The translations under genes and the position numbers were made by a program. Shown here piece after piece: positions 10,358 through 17,725 of a stretch of DNA of 64,000 nt. The notes under the pieces are model-generated. The model worked only from the letters and a program-made list of their open reading frames with translations, was not told where the DNA came from and made no database searches. Each line of letters starts with the position of its first letter. The first letter of the stretch is position 1. Source of the DNA: JAFAGX01 sp035623255 (GTDB taxonomy: Bacteria > Acidobacteriota > Terriglobia > Terriglobales > Acidobacteriaceae); the NCBI GenBank assembly GCA_035623255.1, contig DASPTU010000104.1, forward strand, positions 1 to 64,000. The letters are read 5' to 3'.

Positions 10358-11101
10358 TTATCTGGCGAACCACAACAGCGCGAAGATCCCCACCCACAAC
10401 AAGAACATGAAATGCCAATACCAGGCCGTCACGTCGACGACGATACGCCTCGCTTCCACCGGCTTGTTCAGTAGCGAAATGGTGGCCGCGTACAACAGAA
10501 CCAGCACGCCTCCGGCAAGATGTACCCCGTGCGCCGCCGTCAGCAGATAAACAAACGAACTGCTGGCACTTGTCGCAATGTAGAACCCGCGCGTAGCCAG
10601 TTCCTGCCAGGCTAGCCACTGTCCGGCCAAAAATCCACCGCCCAACAAAACTGTTACGTACAACCAGGGCAACCTTCGCTCGTCGCCCAGGGAGACGCCG
10701 GGAATGGATTTTACGGGAGCCAATGCTGCCTGACGCGTAATCTGCCGCCTGGAGAGTTCCGCGGTGATACTGCTTGCGGCCAACAGTCCGGTGTTCACCA
10801 GCAAGAGCCCAAGCGGGAGCTGAACTGGAATCCAATCGTGAACATAGCTGTTAGTCTTGTCGTCAAGTGTGGGCAATCCCTGGCGAACGATGTAGGCACT
10901 CGTGATGGAGACGAAGAACATGAAGATGGGAGCCAGAGCAATCGCTAATCCCAATCGGGCCCGACGCAGTCTCTGGCCATAATCGGGATAGCCATCACCA
11001 CCGCCGCCATCACCACCGCCGCCATAGGCGGGAGGGTGAACTCCCCCGCCCTGGCCGGTTTCTGGAAGCTTTACCGGAACTGTTGAACTCAAACTCGCCA
11101 T
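10358..11101 (-). CDS. Cytochrome c oxidase subunit III (first copy)
   Basis: Heme-copper oxidase subunit III-like membrane protein, about 247 residues from ATG 11101; a GTG at 11167 would add 22 residues. The N-terminus has a Gly/Asp-rich soluble stretch (GGGGDGGGGDGYPD), then hydrophobic helices with AIALAPIFMFFVSITSAYIVR, LLTAAHGVHLAGG (histidine pair) and VTAWYWHFMFLLWVGIFALLWF at the end. It lies between coxA (69 bp away) and the second subunit III gene (80 bp). A Gly-rich N-terminal tail is unusual for the family. Confidence 0.88.
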   Translation of the reverse strand: MASLSSTVPVKLPETGQGGGVHPPAYGGGGDGGGGDGYPDYGQRLRRARLGLAIALAPIFMFFVSITSAYIVRQGLPTLDDKTNSYVHDWIPVQLPLGLLLVNTGLLAASSITAELSRRQITRQAALAPVKSIPGVSLGDERRLPWLYVTVLLGGGFLAGQWLAWQELATRGFYIATSASSSFVYLLTAAHGVHLAGGVLVLLYAATISLLNKPVEARRIVVDVTAWYWHFMFLLWVGIFALLWFAR

Positions 11102-11170
11102 AACTACACCCTGCGTAGGGCAAACATTTCCGTCCGCCTGGGCGGGCAGGGAATGCCCGCCCTCCACGAA

Positions 11171-12904
11171 CTAATGCGCCGTCACCGGCGTCGGATCTGT
11201 CTGCATCACGTAATCCTTTGCTGCTCCTGGAACGCCGTATTCATAAGGTCCGTGATACACAACAGGCGTATGTCCGCCAAAATTGTCATGAGGAGGCGGC
11301 GTGGCTGTCGTCCATTCCAACGTTGTCGCTTCCCACGGGTTGTCGCTCGCCTTCGGACCTTTGAACATGCTCCAGAACAGATTGATCAAAAAGATGAACT
11401 GCGCGGCAATCGTAATGAAAGCGGCATAGGTCATGAAAGTTTGCACCGGAATCAAATTGTGCAAGTAAGCAACCTCGGTGAGCTGCGAATAGCGACGTGG
11501 ATGCCCCGCCATCCCCAGGTAATGCATGGGCATAAAGATGGCGTAGGTGCCTACGAAGGTTAGCCAGAAATGCAGCTTGCCCAAGCCTTCATTCATCATG
11601 CGTCCAAACATTTTTGGGAACCAGTAGTAAGTCGCGCCAAAGATGCCAAAGATCGACGCTACGCCCATGATCAGGTGAAAATGTCCCACGACGAAATATG
11701 TATCGTGCAGCGGAATATCAAGCACAGGCTGGGCAAGAAACGGTCCGCTCAATCCGCCCGAGACGAACAGCGAGACGAAACCGACAGCAAACAGCATCGG
11801 GGCGTAAAACCGGATTTTGCTTTTGTGCAGCGTTCCCAGCCAATTGAATGTCTTGATCGCCGAGGGAACGCCGATGGCCATGGTCATGATCGAGAACGCA
11901 AACGCCGAGTAGGGGCTCATGCCACTCATGAACATGTGATGCCCCCACACGACAAAACCCAGAATGCCGATTGCCATGATCGCGTACACCATGGCTCGGT
12001 AGCCGAAGATCGGCTTCCGCGAGAAGGTGGAGAGCAACTGGGATGCAACACCCATGCTGGGGAGAATCGCGATGTACACCTCAGGGTGGCCAAAGAACCA
12101 GAAAAGATGTTGCCACAGCAACGGGGACCCGCCCTTGTGCGCCATCACCTGGCCGTTTACGACGACCAGCGGCACGTAGAAGCTGGTGCCCAGATTTCTG
12201 TCGAGCAGGAGCAGGATGCCGGCCGAAAGCAGTACCCCGAATGCCAGCAACCCTAAGATCGCGGTTATAAACCAGGCCCAGCAGGTCAGCGGCATGCGCA
12301 TCATCGTCATGCCCTTGGCGCGCAAATCCAATGTGGTAGTGATGAAGTTCAGTGCGCCCATCAATGACGCTATGCAGAACACCGCAATACTGGTCACCCA
12401 TAAGTCCGCACCCAGTTGTTCGCCTGGCCCTGTGTTGGTGAGCGCGCTCAGCGGAGCATATCCCGTCCAGCCATGCAGCGGCGCTCCCCCGGTCACGAAG
12501 AAGGCTGCAATCATCACTACGAAAGCCACGAATGTGGTCCAGAAGGAAAGCATGTTGAGCACGGGAAAAGCCATATCGGGCGCACCGATCTGGATGGGCA
12601 AGAAATAATTTCCGAACCCGCTTTGCGGCGCCGTCGTCAGTACGAAGAAGACCATAATGGTGCCGTGCATGGTCAACAGGCTGAGGTAGGTTTCCGGCTT
12701 GATCTCGCCGACCAGCGGCAGAACGGCTGTCGGCCAGATCAGGTGGATGCGCATCAGCAGCGACAAAAACATGCCAACGAACACTGCAATCAGCGCCAGG
12801 AAGTAGTATTGAAGCCCGATGACTTTGTGGTCCAGGCTGAAGATGTATTTACGAATGAACCCTTGAGGTGCCGCATGCGCGTGAATCGTCGCCGATGTCG
12901 CCAT
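11171..12904 (-). CDS. coxA: Cytochrome c oxidase subunit I
   Basis: Catalytic subunit of an aa3-type heme-copper oxidase: it reduces O2 to water and pumps protons. 577 residues from ATG 12904, which overlaps the coxB stop as TAATG and has GGAG eight bases upstream. Visible signatures: the CuB ligand and Tyr-His crosslink region GHPEVYIAILP, the histidine pair GHHMFMSG, and HDTYFVVGHFHLIMG with heme ligands. About 12 hydrophobic helices. Heme synthesis and assembly genes (ctaA, ctaB) are not in the window. Confidence 0.97.
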   Translation of the reverse strand: MATSATIHAHAAPQGFIRKYIFSLDHKVIGLQYYFLALIAVFVGMFLSLLMRIHLIWPTAVLPLVGEIKPETYLSLLTMHGTIMVFFVLTTAPQSGFGNYFLPIQIGAPDMAFPVLNMLSFWTTFVAFVVMIAAFFVTGGAPLHGWTGYAPLSALTNTGPGEQLGADLWVTSIAVFCIASLMGALNFITTTLDLRAKGMTMMRMPLTCWAWFITAILGLLAFGVLLSAGILLLLDRNLGTSFYVPLVVVNGQVMAHKGGSPLLWQHLFWFFGHPEVYIAILPSMGVASQLLSTFSRKPIFGYRAMVYAIMAIGILGFVVWGHHMFMSGMSPYSAFAFSIMTMAIGVPSAIKTFNWLGTLHKSKIRFYAPMLFAVGFVSLFVSGGLSGPFLAQPVLDIPLHDTYFVVGHFHLIMGVASIFGIFGATYYWFPKMFGRMMNEGLGKLHFWLTFVGTYAIFMPMHYLGMAGHPRRYSQLTEVAYLHNLIPVQTFMTYAAFITIAAQFIFLINLFWSMFKGPKASDNPWEATTLEWTTATPPPHDNFGGHTPVVYHGPYEYGVPGAAKDYVMQTDPTPVTAH

Positions 12905-13710
12905 TACTGTTTCTCCGCCTCCCGTGCTGCCAGCCACTTATCGAAGTCTTCCTGCGCTACGACGTGGACCATGCCATGCATCTTGTAATGCCCTAAGCCG
13001 CACAATTCGGCGCACGCAATCTCGTAGTCGCCCACCTCGGTCGGCGTGAAATGCATGTGGATTGCAAGCCCGGGGACCGCATCTTGTTTGAATCGCAACG
13101 AGGGAACAAAGAAACTGTGAATGACATCGACTGCTCGCAGAGTCAGATCAACTTCGCGATTCACCGGCAGATACATGGTTCCGGTGACAACGTCATCTTT
13201 GGCGTCGGGATCGGATGTGTCCAGCCCCAACGCCGCTTCGTTGCCGGCGGAGGGATCCATCAGCTTGGGGTTGGTTTTGGCAAATTTTCCATCGGGCCCC
13301 GCGTAGCGGAAGTACCAGGCAAACTGCATTCCGGTGACTTCCACCGGAACCGCTCCAGGCTTGGCGGGCTCGAAGCGCTCGCTCGCCCACACGTGGCTGC
13401 CCATTAAGTTCAGCCCGATAAAGAGAATGGCAGTCAGGGTGGTCCACAGCACTTCCAGCTTGGTGTTGCCGTGGGAATACTCAACCGGCCCGGAAGAAGC
13501 GCCAGCCCGGTACCTCCAGACCAGCCATCCCAGTCCACACTGTGCCGCCAGAAACACGACGCCCATCAGAACGTAAGTCAGGGCGAATTGATGATCGATC
13601 CATGGCGCTGCTGCGGCTGTCCCATGCGGCAACCACCAGGTTTTTGCGGCGAAGAAGTAGGTGCTGACAAAGGTGATCAGCCAGATAATCACCAGCAGAG
13701 CGAGACCCAT
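12904..13710 (-). CDS. coxB: Cytochrome c oxidase subunit II
   Basis: Accepts electrons from cytochrome c at the CuA centre and passes them to subunit I. 268 residues: two or three N-terminal hydrophobic helices (about 2-22, 43-66, 87-105), then a periplasmic cupredoxin domain with DVIHSFFVPSLRFKQD and the CuA ligands in CAELCGLGHYKMHG. There is no C-terminal cytochrome c domain, so it is aa3-like rather than caa3. A loop of about 35 residues rich in Asp/Pro (about 145-180) is an insertion. GGGAGG eight bases before the ATG supports the start. First gene of the operon. Confidence 0.96.
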   Translation of the reverse strand: MGLALLVIIWLITFVSTYFFAAKTWWLPHGTAAAAPWIDHQFALTYVLMGVVFLAAQCGLGWLVWRYRAGASSGPVEYSHGNTKLEVLWTTLTAILFIGLNLMGSHVWASERFEPAKPGAVPVEVTGMQFAWYFRYAGPDGKFAKTNPKLMDPSAGNEAALGLDTSDPDAKDDVVTGTMYLPVNREVDLTLRAVDVIHSFFVPSLRFKQDAVPGLAIHMHFTPTEVGDYEIACAELCGLGHYKMHGMVHVVAQEDFDKWLAAREAEKQ

Positions 13711-13778
13711 CTAGAAGACCTCCCGGAAGTCGTGGGATCGCGTAACTGACTTGTTCGTAAAAAACAAGGAAGCATATC

Positions 13779-13808
13779 ACAGGTCGCCGTGACGTTTGCA
13801 AGACCTGT
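13779..13808. promoter_or_regulatory. Spaced inverted repeat upstream of cox operon
   Basis: ACAGGTC at 13779-13785 and GACCTGT at 13802-13808 are perfect 7-bp inverted arms with a 16-bp spacer. Arm centres are 23 bp apart, about two helical turns. The repeat is 69-98 bp before the coxB start on the minus strand, where a promoter is expected. It is a candidate operator. Confidence 0.4.
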
Positions 13809-13830
13809 ACTGGCTTAGTGACGGCAGCCC

Positions 13831-14655
13831 TCACGTGTTTTGCCGGCGAGCGCTGAACGTCAGGATCGAGCCATTGAGCTCCGGCTCGAAGTCTCTGAAC
13901 CCAGAAGCAGTCAAATACTGCTCCATCTCCGAACCTCCGAATATATGAAGGCCGTGGCGCTTGCGACTCCAATCGCGCACTCCGGAGAACTTCAGTATTC
14001 CGCCGTCGCCGATGTCGAAAGTAAAAACGGAGAGCAGCGCCCCTGGCTTCATGACCCGAGCCATCTCGCGCAAAGCCACCACTGTGTCCGCAAATAGATG
14101 AAGCGAGCCGCAACAGATCGTCGCATCAAAAACGCACTCCCGGAAGGGGAGAACTTCCACTCTGGCACGCGCGAAGTGCATGTTACAGATGCCTTCCTGT
14201 GCCACGTGTACGTGTCCCTGACGGAGCATGCCCATCGATACGTCGATGCCGTAGACCTCCCGCTTCGCCGACGCGACTCTCCGACCGTAAGTGCCAGGAC
14301 CACAGGCAACGTCCAGGATTGACCCAGTCGTCGATTGCAATTTTTCTGTGACCTTATGGATCAGCTGGCGAAGAGACGGACTGCGAATCCCTCCATAGAG
14401 GTTCAGAACCACCGGATACCAGAGCTTAGTCTCGTAAATCCGAGCCATCCGATCAATGAAGCGCATTCTCCTTAGCACCGGATCCGCGCTTCGAGCCAGC
14501 TCTTCGCCAAGGAAATCTGGGATCCCATCCATAATTGGATATGTCCGTGAGCATGAAATGCAGCGGATGGTGCCGCCCTCTTCGTGAAGCCCTCCTTTAC
14601 AGGCGGGGCATACGTAAAGCCCCATTTTGTTAGTCACCACTGCTTCGGCCGACAT
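13831..14655 (-). CDS. SAM-dependent methyltransferase with N-terminal zinc ribbon
   Basis: A 274-residue protein. The N-terminal Trm112-like zinc ribbon has CPACKGG and CISCSRTYPIMDGIPDF (residues 16-48). The class I methyltransferase core follows: SILDVACGPGTYGRRV (motif I, about 112), VYGIDVSMGML (motif II), EVLPFRECVFDATICCGSLHLF (motif IV region), then post-motif MARVMKPGALL. The architecture resembles bacterial ubiquinone/menaquinone- or 23S-rRNA-type methyltransferases (UbiE/RlmA-like), but the substrate cannot be determined. It is divergent from the thioesterase gene across 63 bp. Confidence 0.85.
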   Translation of the reverse strand: MSAEAVVTNKMGLYVCPACKGGLHEEGGTIRCISCSRTYPIMDGIPDFLGEELARSADPVLRRMRFIDRMARIYETKLWYPVVLNLYGGIRSPSLRQLIHKVTEKLQSTTGSILDVACGPGTYGRRVASAKREVYGIDVSMGMLRQGHVHVAQEGICNMHFARARVEVLPFRECVFDATICCGSLHLFADTVVALREMARVMKPGALLSVFTFDIGDGGILKFSGVRDWSRKRHGLHIFGGSEMEQYLTASGFRDFEPELNGSILTFSARRQNT

Positions 14656-14694
14656 ACTGGCTTCTTCTCTCCCCGACCACTCTCAATCACGATT

Positions 14695-14704
14695 TCGTAT
14701 ACGA
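14695..14704. promoter_or_regulatory. 10-bp palindrome in divergent spacer
   Basis: TCGTATACGA is a perfect palindrome, in the middle of the 63-bp gap between the divergent methyltransferase and thioesterase genes. It could be an operator serving both. It is short enough to be chance. Confidence 0.25.
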
Positions 14705-14718
14705 TACATGACGTAATC

Positions 14719-15183
14719 ATGGGCAAGTCAGGTCACGGCCACGGCACCGCTTACGTTCGTCTGCAAAAGAATTTTTGCTTTGCCTGCGGAAAGAATAATC
14801 CGGAGGGAATGAGGCTCAGGTTCAGCTATGACGAAGATCGCGACTGTTTCCTCTGCCGCTTTCGGTTAACCAAGCGCTACACTGGGCCACCGGGTCATGC
14901 CCACGGCGGGATCATTGCGACCATCCTTGATGAGGCCATGGGCAAGGTAAACAAGCTAAGACACGTCGTGGCCCTTACTTCGAGCATTACCGTCGACTAT
15001 TTAAAACCGGTGCCGTTGAACCAGCCTTTGCGAGTCGAATCGCGGGAAGTCAGCGTCCACGGGCGCTATCACACGAACGAGGCCGAAATCCTTAACCAGA
15101 AAGGTGAGGTGCTGGCCCGGAGCAAGGGACGCTTCATCGCCATCGATCCTCACAAAATGTTCGGAAAATTCGTAGAACGCTGA
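14719..15183 (+). CDS. Hotdog-fold thioesterase (PaaI/YbaW-like)
   Basis: A 154-residue single hotdog domain, probably an acyl-CoA thioesterase. Visible are NFCFACGKNNPEGMRLRF (a FxCFxCG start typical of one PaaI-like group), then GPPGHAHGGIIATILDEAMG, where the HGG and the acidic residue on the central helix form the usual active site, and SSITVDYLKPVPLNQPL in the beta sheet. The start is taken at ATG 14719; no clear ribosome site is seen. It ends 18 bp from the convergent MocR gene. The substrate is unknown. Confidence 0.83.
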   Translation: MGKSGHGHGTAYVRLQKNFCFACGKNNPEGMRLRFSYDEDRDCFLCRFRLTKRYTGPPGHAHGGIIATILDEAMGKVNKLRHVVALTSSITVDYLKPVPLNQPLRVESREVSVHGRYHTNEAEILNQKGEVLARSKGRFIAIDPHKMFGKFVER

Positions 15184-15201
15184 CCTTCCGGCGGCAAGGG
15201 A

Positions 15202-16677
15202 CTATTTGCAACTTTCTAACGCCCTGGCGAGATCCTCAACTCCACGTCTCAGCTCTTTCTCATCTACCGCCGCAAAACCAAGCACCAGCCCATTCGGTTT
15301 TGTGCGACCGTAGGCATAGCGACTGAGCGGAAAAACCTCGACGCTGCGCTCTGCGGCCGCTCGCGCCGCACGCTCGGCAGAAATTCCCGCTTGTAACCAG
15401 CCAACCGTCCGCAAACCCGCTTCAACGTCAGCGATTTCCAGCAGCCCTCCCAACCTCGCGCGTGCCGCCTCAACCAGTACGGACAATCGCCGCGCGTAAA
15501 GCTCCCGCATCCGGCGTACATGTCGCGCAAAATGACCTTCTCGGATGAAGTCGCACAAAATCGCCTGGTCAATCAGCGGGGGGTGATGGGTGCTCACCGA
15601 TCCTGCCGCCGCAAAAACTTCCACCATGCCAGGTGGAACTACGACATACCCCAGGCGCAATGACGGAAAAAGCACATTGGTGAAGCTGCCGGCGAAGATC
15701 ACGACCGCGGCCCGGTCTAATCCCTGAAGCGCGGGAATTGGCCTTCCCGAATACCGATATTCGCTGTCATAGTCGTCCTCAAAAATCACGGTCCGTGACC
15801 GCCGCGCCCATTCGAGCAGGGACAGCCTTCGCCGCAGGCTCATCGTCACTCCAAGCGGAAATTGATGAGCTGGAGTCACGTATATCAGCCGTGGACTGGG
15901 CCACTTTTGCTGCCCGCGTTCAAAATCCAATCCTTCGGAGTCGACGGGCACGGGACAGATCCTTGCGCCGACGGCGCGAAAAGTCGCCGCCGCTCCGGGG
16001 TACCCAGGTTCCTCCATCCACACTGGTTCTTCTGGGTCGAGCACCAGATGGGCTGTGCGGTCGAGCGCCTCCTGGACACCGGAGATGATGAGCACCTGCT
16101 CGGCCGAACACTTAACTCCACGGGAGACATTCAGATACTCAGCCACTGCGTCGCGCAGCGGGCGATATCCCAAAGCTTCGCCGCCGGCCAGCAAATTTGT
16201 CGAGACGCGCCGCAATCGCCTGCTTGCCACCTGGGCCCAAAGATCGGTGGGAAAAACGTCGAGCGCCGGCTCACCGCCTCGAAATGCTCTCGCCGGCCGA
16301 GACTTCGTTCGCGGCAACGGCGTCAACCGGCGCGCGTACGCCGAAAGTAGAATCCTCGGCCCCTTTGCCCTGGCACTGGATTTCGGCGGCGGCGCCTGCA
16401 GCAACTCTTCGGGAAGTGTTTGGCTGACGTATGTGCCCGAGCCTGTCTTCCCATCTACGTATCCCTCCGATCGGAGTTGTTCATATGCGGTCACAATGGT
16501 GGGACGCGACAGTCCGTATTCGACGGCCAAATCGCGGGTCGCGGGGAGACGCCCGCCAGGTGGCAAACGCCCGGCCAGAATCGCCGAGCGGAGCTCTTCA
16601 TACAGCCAACGATAGAGTTGCACTCCCGCTTTCGGTTCATGCAGATTCAGGGGAAGCGTGCTGGACTTTTTTCCCAT
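15202..16677 (-). CDS. MocR/PdxR-family regulator lacking the PLP lysine
   Basis: A 491-residue GntR-type winged helix (about 17-85; ATRDLAVEYGLSRPTIVTAYEQL) fused to an aminotransferase-like domain. The domain keeps ISGVQEALD, EEPGYPGA, VTPAHQFPLG and FEDDYDSEYRYSG, including the Asp and Tyr that contact PLP. The conserved loop GTFSKxLFPSLRLGY reads GSFTNVLFPSLRLGY: the Schiff-base Lys is Asn (AAT at 15676-15678, residue 334). So it probably cannot form a PLP aldimine in the usual way, though it may still bind PLP or another ligand. No obvious target lies next to it, and the operator is not identified. Confidence 0.9.
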   Translation of the reverse strand: MGKKSSTLPLNLHEPKAGVQLYRWLYEELRSAILAGRLPPGGRLPATRDLAVEYGLSRPTIVTAYEQLRSEGYVDGKTGSGTYVSQTLPEELLQAPPPKSSARAKGPRILLSAYARRLTPLPRTKSRPARAFRGGEPALDVFPTDLWAQVASRRLRRVSTNLLAGGEALGYRPLRDAVAEYLNVSRGVKCSAEQVLIISGVQEALDRTAHLVLDPEEPVWMEEPGYPGAAATFRAVGARICPVPVDSEGLDFERGQQKWPSPRLIYVTPAHQFPLGVTMSLRRRLSLLEWARRSRTVIFEDDYDSEYRYSGRPIPALQGLDRAAVVIFAGSFTNVLFPSLRLGYVVVPPGMVEVFAAAGSVSTHHPPLIDQAILCDFIREGHFARHVRRMRELYARRLSVLVEAARARLGGLLEIADVEAGLRTVGWLQAGISAERAARAAAERSVEVFPLSRYAYGRTKPNGLVLGFAAVDEKELRRGVEDLARALESCK

Positions 16678-16789
16678 TCGAGTGTGGGAGAACGAAATGA
16701 GGTCGAACGCTTCGGGAGGAAAGTCGTTCGCTTGCTATTGTGCAGCAGTCATGAAATGCAAAGAAGGGAAAAACTCCAGGCGGTCCGGA

Positions 16790-17197
16790 TCACCACGTGT
16801 TGTAAGCGGTTCCCTCGCTGCTGACGCCTTCCGAGCCGCTGTGCACATCGATAATGCCGCCCTGGTCCTGCTCGTCAATCGACATGATCGTGTTTTCTTC
16901 CTGGTCGGCAACCCAGGTATCGTTGTGGCCGGTCATGGGGTCGACTGGGAGCTGTTTCAAATAGCCTGACGAGACCAGATCGTCAAGCGATTGCGGCGCT
17001 TTCTGCTTGTCCAGTGTGTACTGCGAAATTACAGAACGCAGAGTGAAAAGATTTTGTTTGAGCACCGATTCCCGCGCGCGCACGATGGATTGGTTGTATG
17101 CGGGCAGCGCAACCGAAACCAGAATCAAAATGATGCTGATGACGATCATCAGCTCGATCAGGGTGAAACCACGTCCCCGCTTAGCAACAGTTGCCAT
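16790..17197 (-). CDS. Type II secretion/type IV pilus pseudopilin (GspG-like), downstream copy
   Basis: About 135 residues. The class III prepilin signal RGRGFTLIELMIVISIILILVSVALP (quoted in part: GFTLIELM) starts near residue 10, with Glu at +5 and a hydrophobic helix. The C-terminal domain has LRSVISQYTLDKQKAPQSL and LPVDPMTGHNDTW, the GspG-like calcium-loop region. The start at ATG 17197 overlaps the stop of the previous pseudopilin gene (TAATG). It would be processed by a prepilin peptidase such as the one at 44274. It assembles in the inner membrane/periplasm. Confidence 0.88.
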   Translation of the reverse strand: MATVAKRGRGFTLIELMIVISIILILVSVALPAYNQSIVRARESVLKQNLFTLRSVISQYTLDKQKAPQSLDDLVSSGYLKQLPVDPMTGHNDTWVADQEENTIMSIDEQDQGGIIDVHSGSEGVSSEGTAYNTW

Positions 17198-17673
17198 TAC
17201 CAGTCCTTGTATTGCGTCCCATCCAGCGCCGTGCCCTGAGACTTCGTAAATACATCGAACACATTTTGTCCGCCCCACGAGTCGGAATCGGGATCGTCCT
17301 GCATGGAACGCATTCCCCACTCTTTCGTACCCGTCATGGGGTCAACGGGAATGCGGCGCAAGAATTTCAGTTTCTTGCCGTGCACATCCACACCCTTTAC
17401 CAAGGTGTCGAGGTCGGACGGATACCCTTCCGTTCCCACCTTGGCTTGAAATGCACCTCGATCGACGGCGTCTTTGTAACGGTCGATCGCGTCCCGCATC
17501 TCCCACAAATCGTGGCGTAACTCGCGCTCCTTTTCACGTTTGATGGTTACGCGAGCCAGTGGAATGGCCAGCGTCGTCAGGATCATCAGAATCGTTGTCG
17601 CAACGATCAGTTCGATCAGGGTGAAGCCGTACGCCACCGCATTCGGCCGAGTTCTTTGCGCTGCAAACTTCAT
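17197..17673 (-). CDS. Type II secretion/type IV pilus pseudopilin (GspG-like), upstream copy
   Basis: 158 residues. The prepilin signal GFTLIELIVATTILM is at about 16-30 with a short basic leader. The body has ELRHDLWEMRDAIDRYKDA, a loop naming a developed insertion (GVDVHGKKLKF), and RRIPVDPMTGTKEWGMRS, typical of GspG-type major pseudopilins. Both pseudopilins end in a similar GTxYxxW (QYKDW here, AYNTW there), which suggests an old duplication. It lies 52 bp after the secretin gene and is coupled to the next gene. Confidence 0.88.
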   Translation of the reverse strand: MKFAAQRTRPNAVAYGFTLIELIVATTILMILTTLAIPLARVTIKREKERELRHDLWEMRDAIDRYKDAVDRGAFQAKVGTEGYPSDLDTLVKGVDVHGKKLKFLRRIPVDPMTGTKEWGMRSMQDDPDSDSWGGQNVFDVFTKSQGTALDGTQYKDW

Positions 17674-17725
17674 AGTCGATGTGTTTTCTTAAAGGAATGC
17701 TTGAATGGCGCTAATGACGCGGCAG

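Noticed and set aside
12902..12937. A longer coxA start inside coxB
   Set aside because: The ATG at 12904 with a GGAG eight bases upstream and TAATG overlap is better supported.
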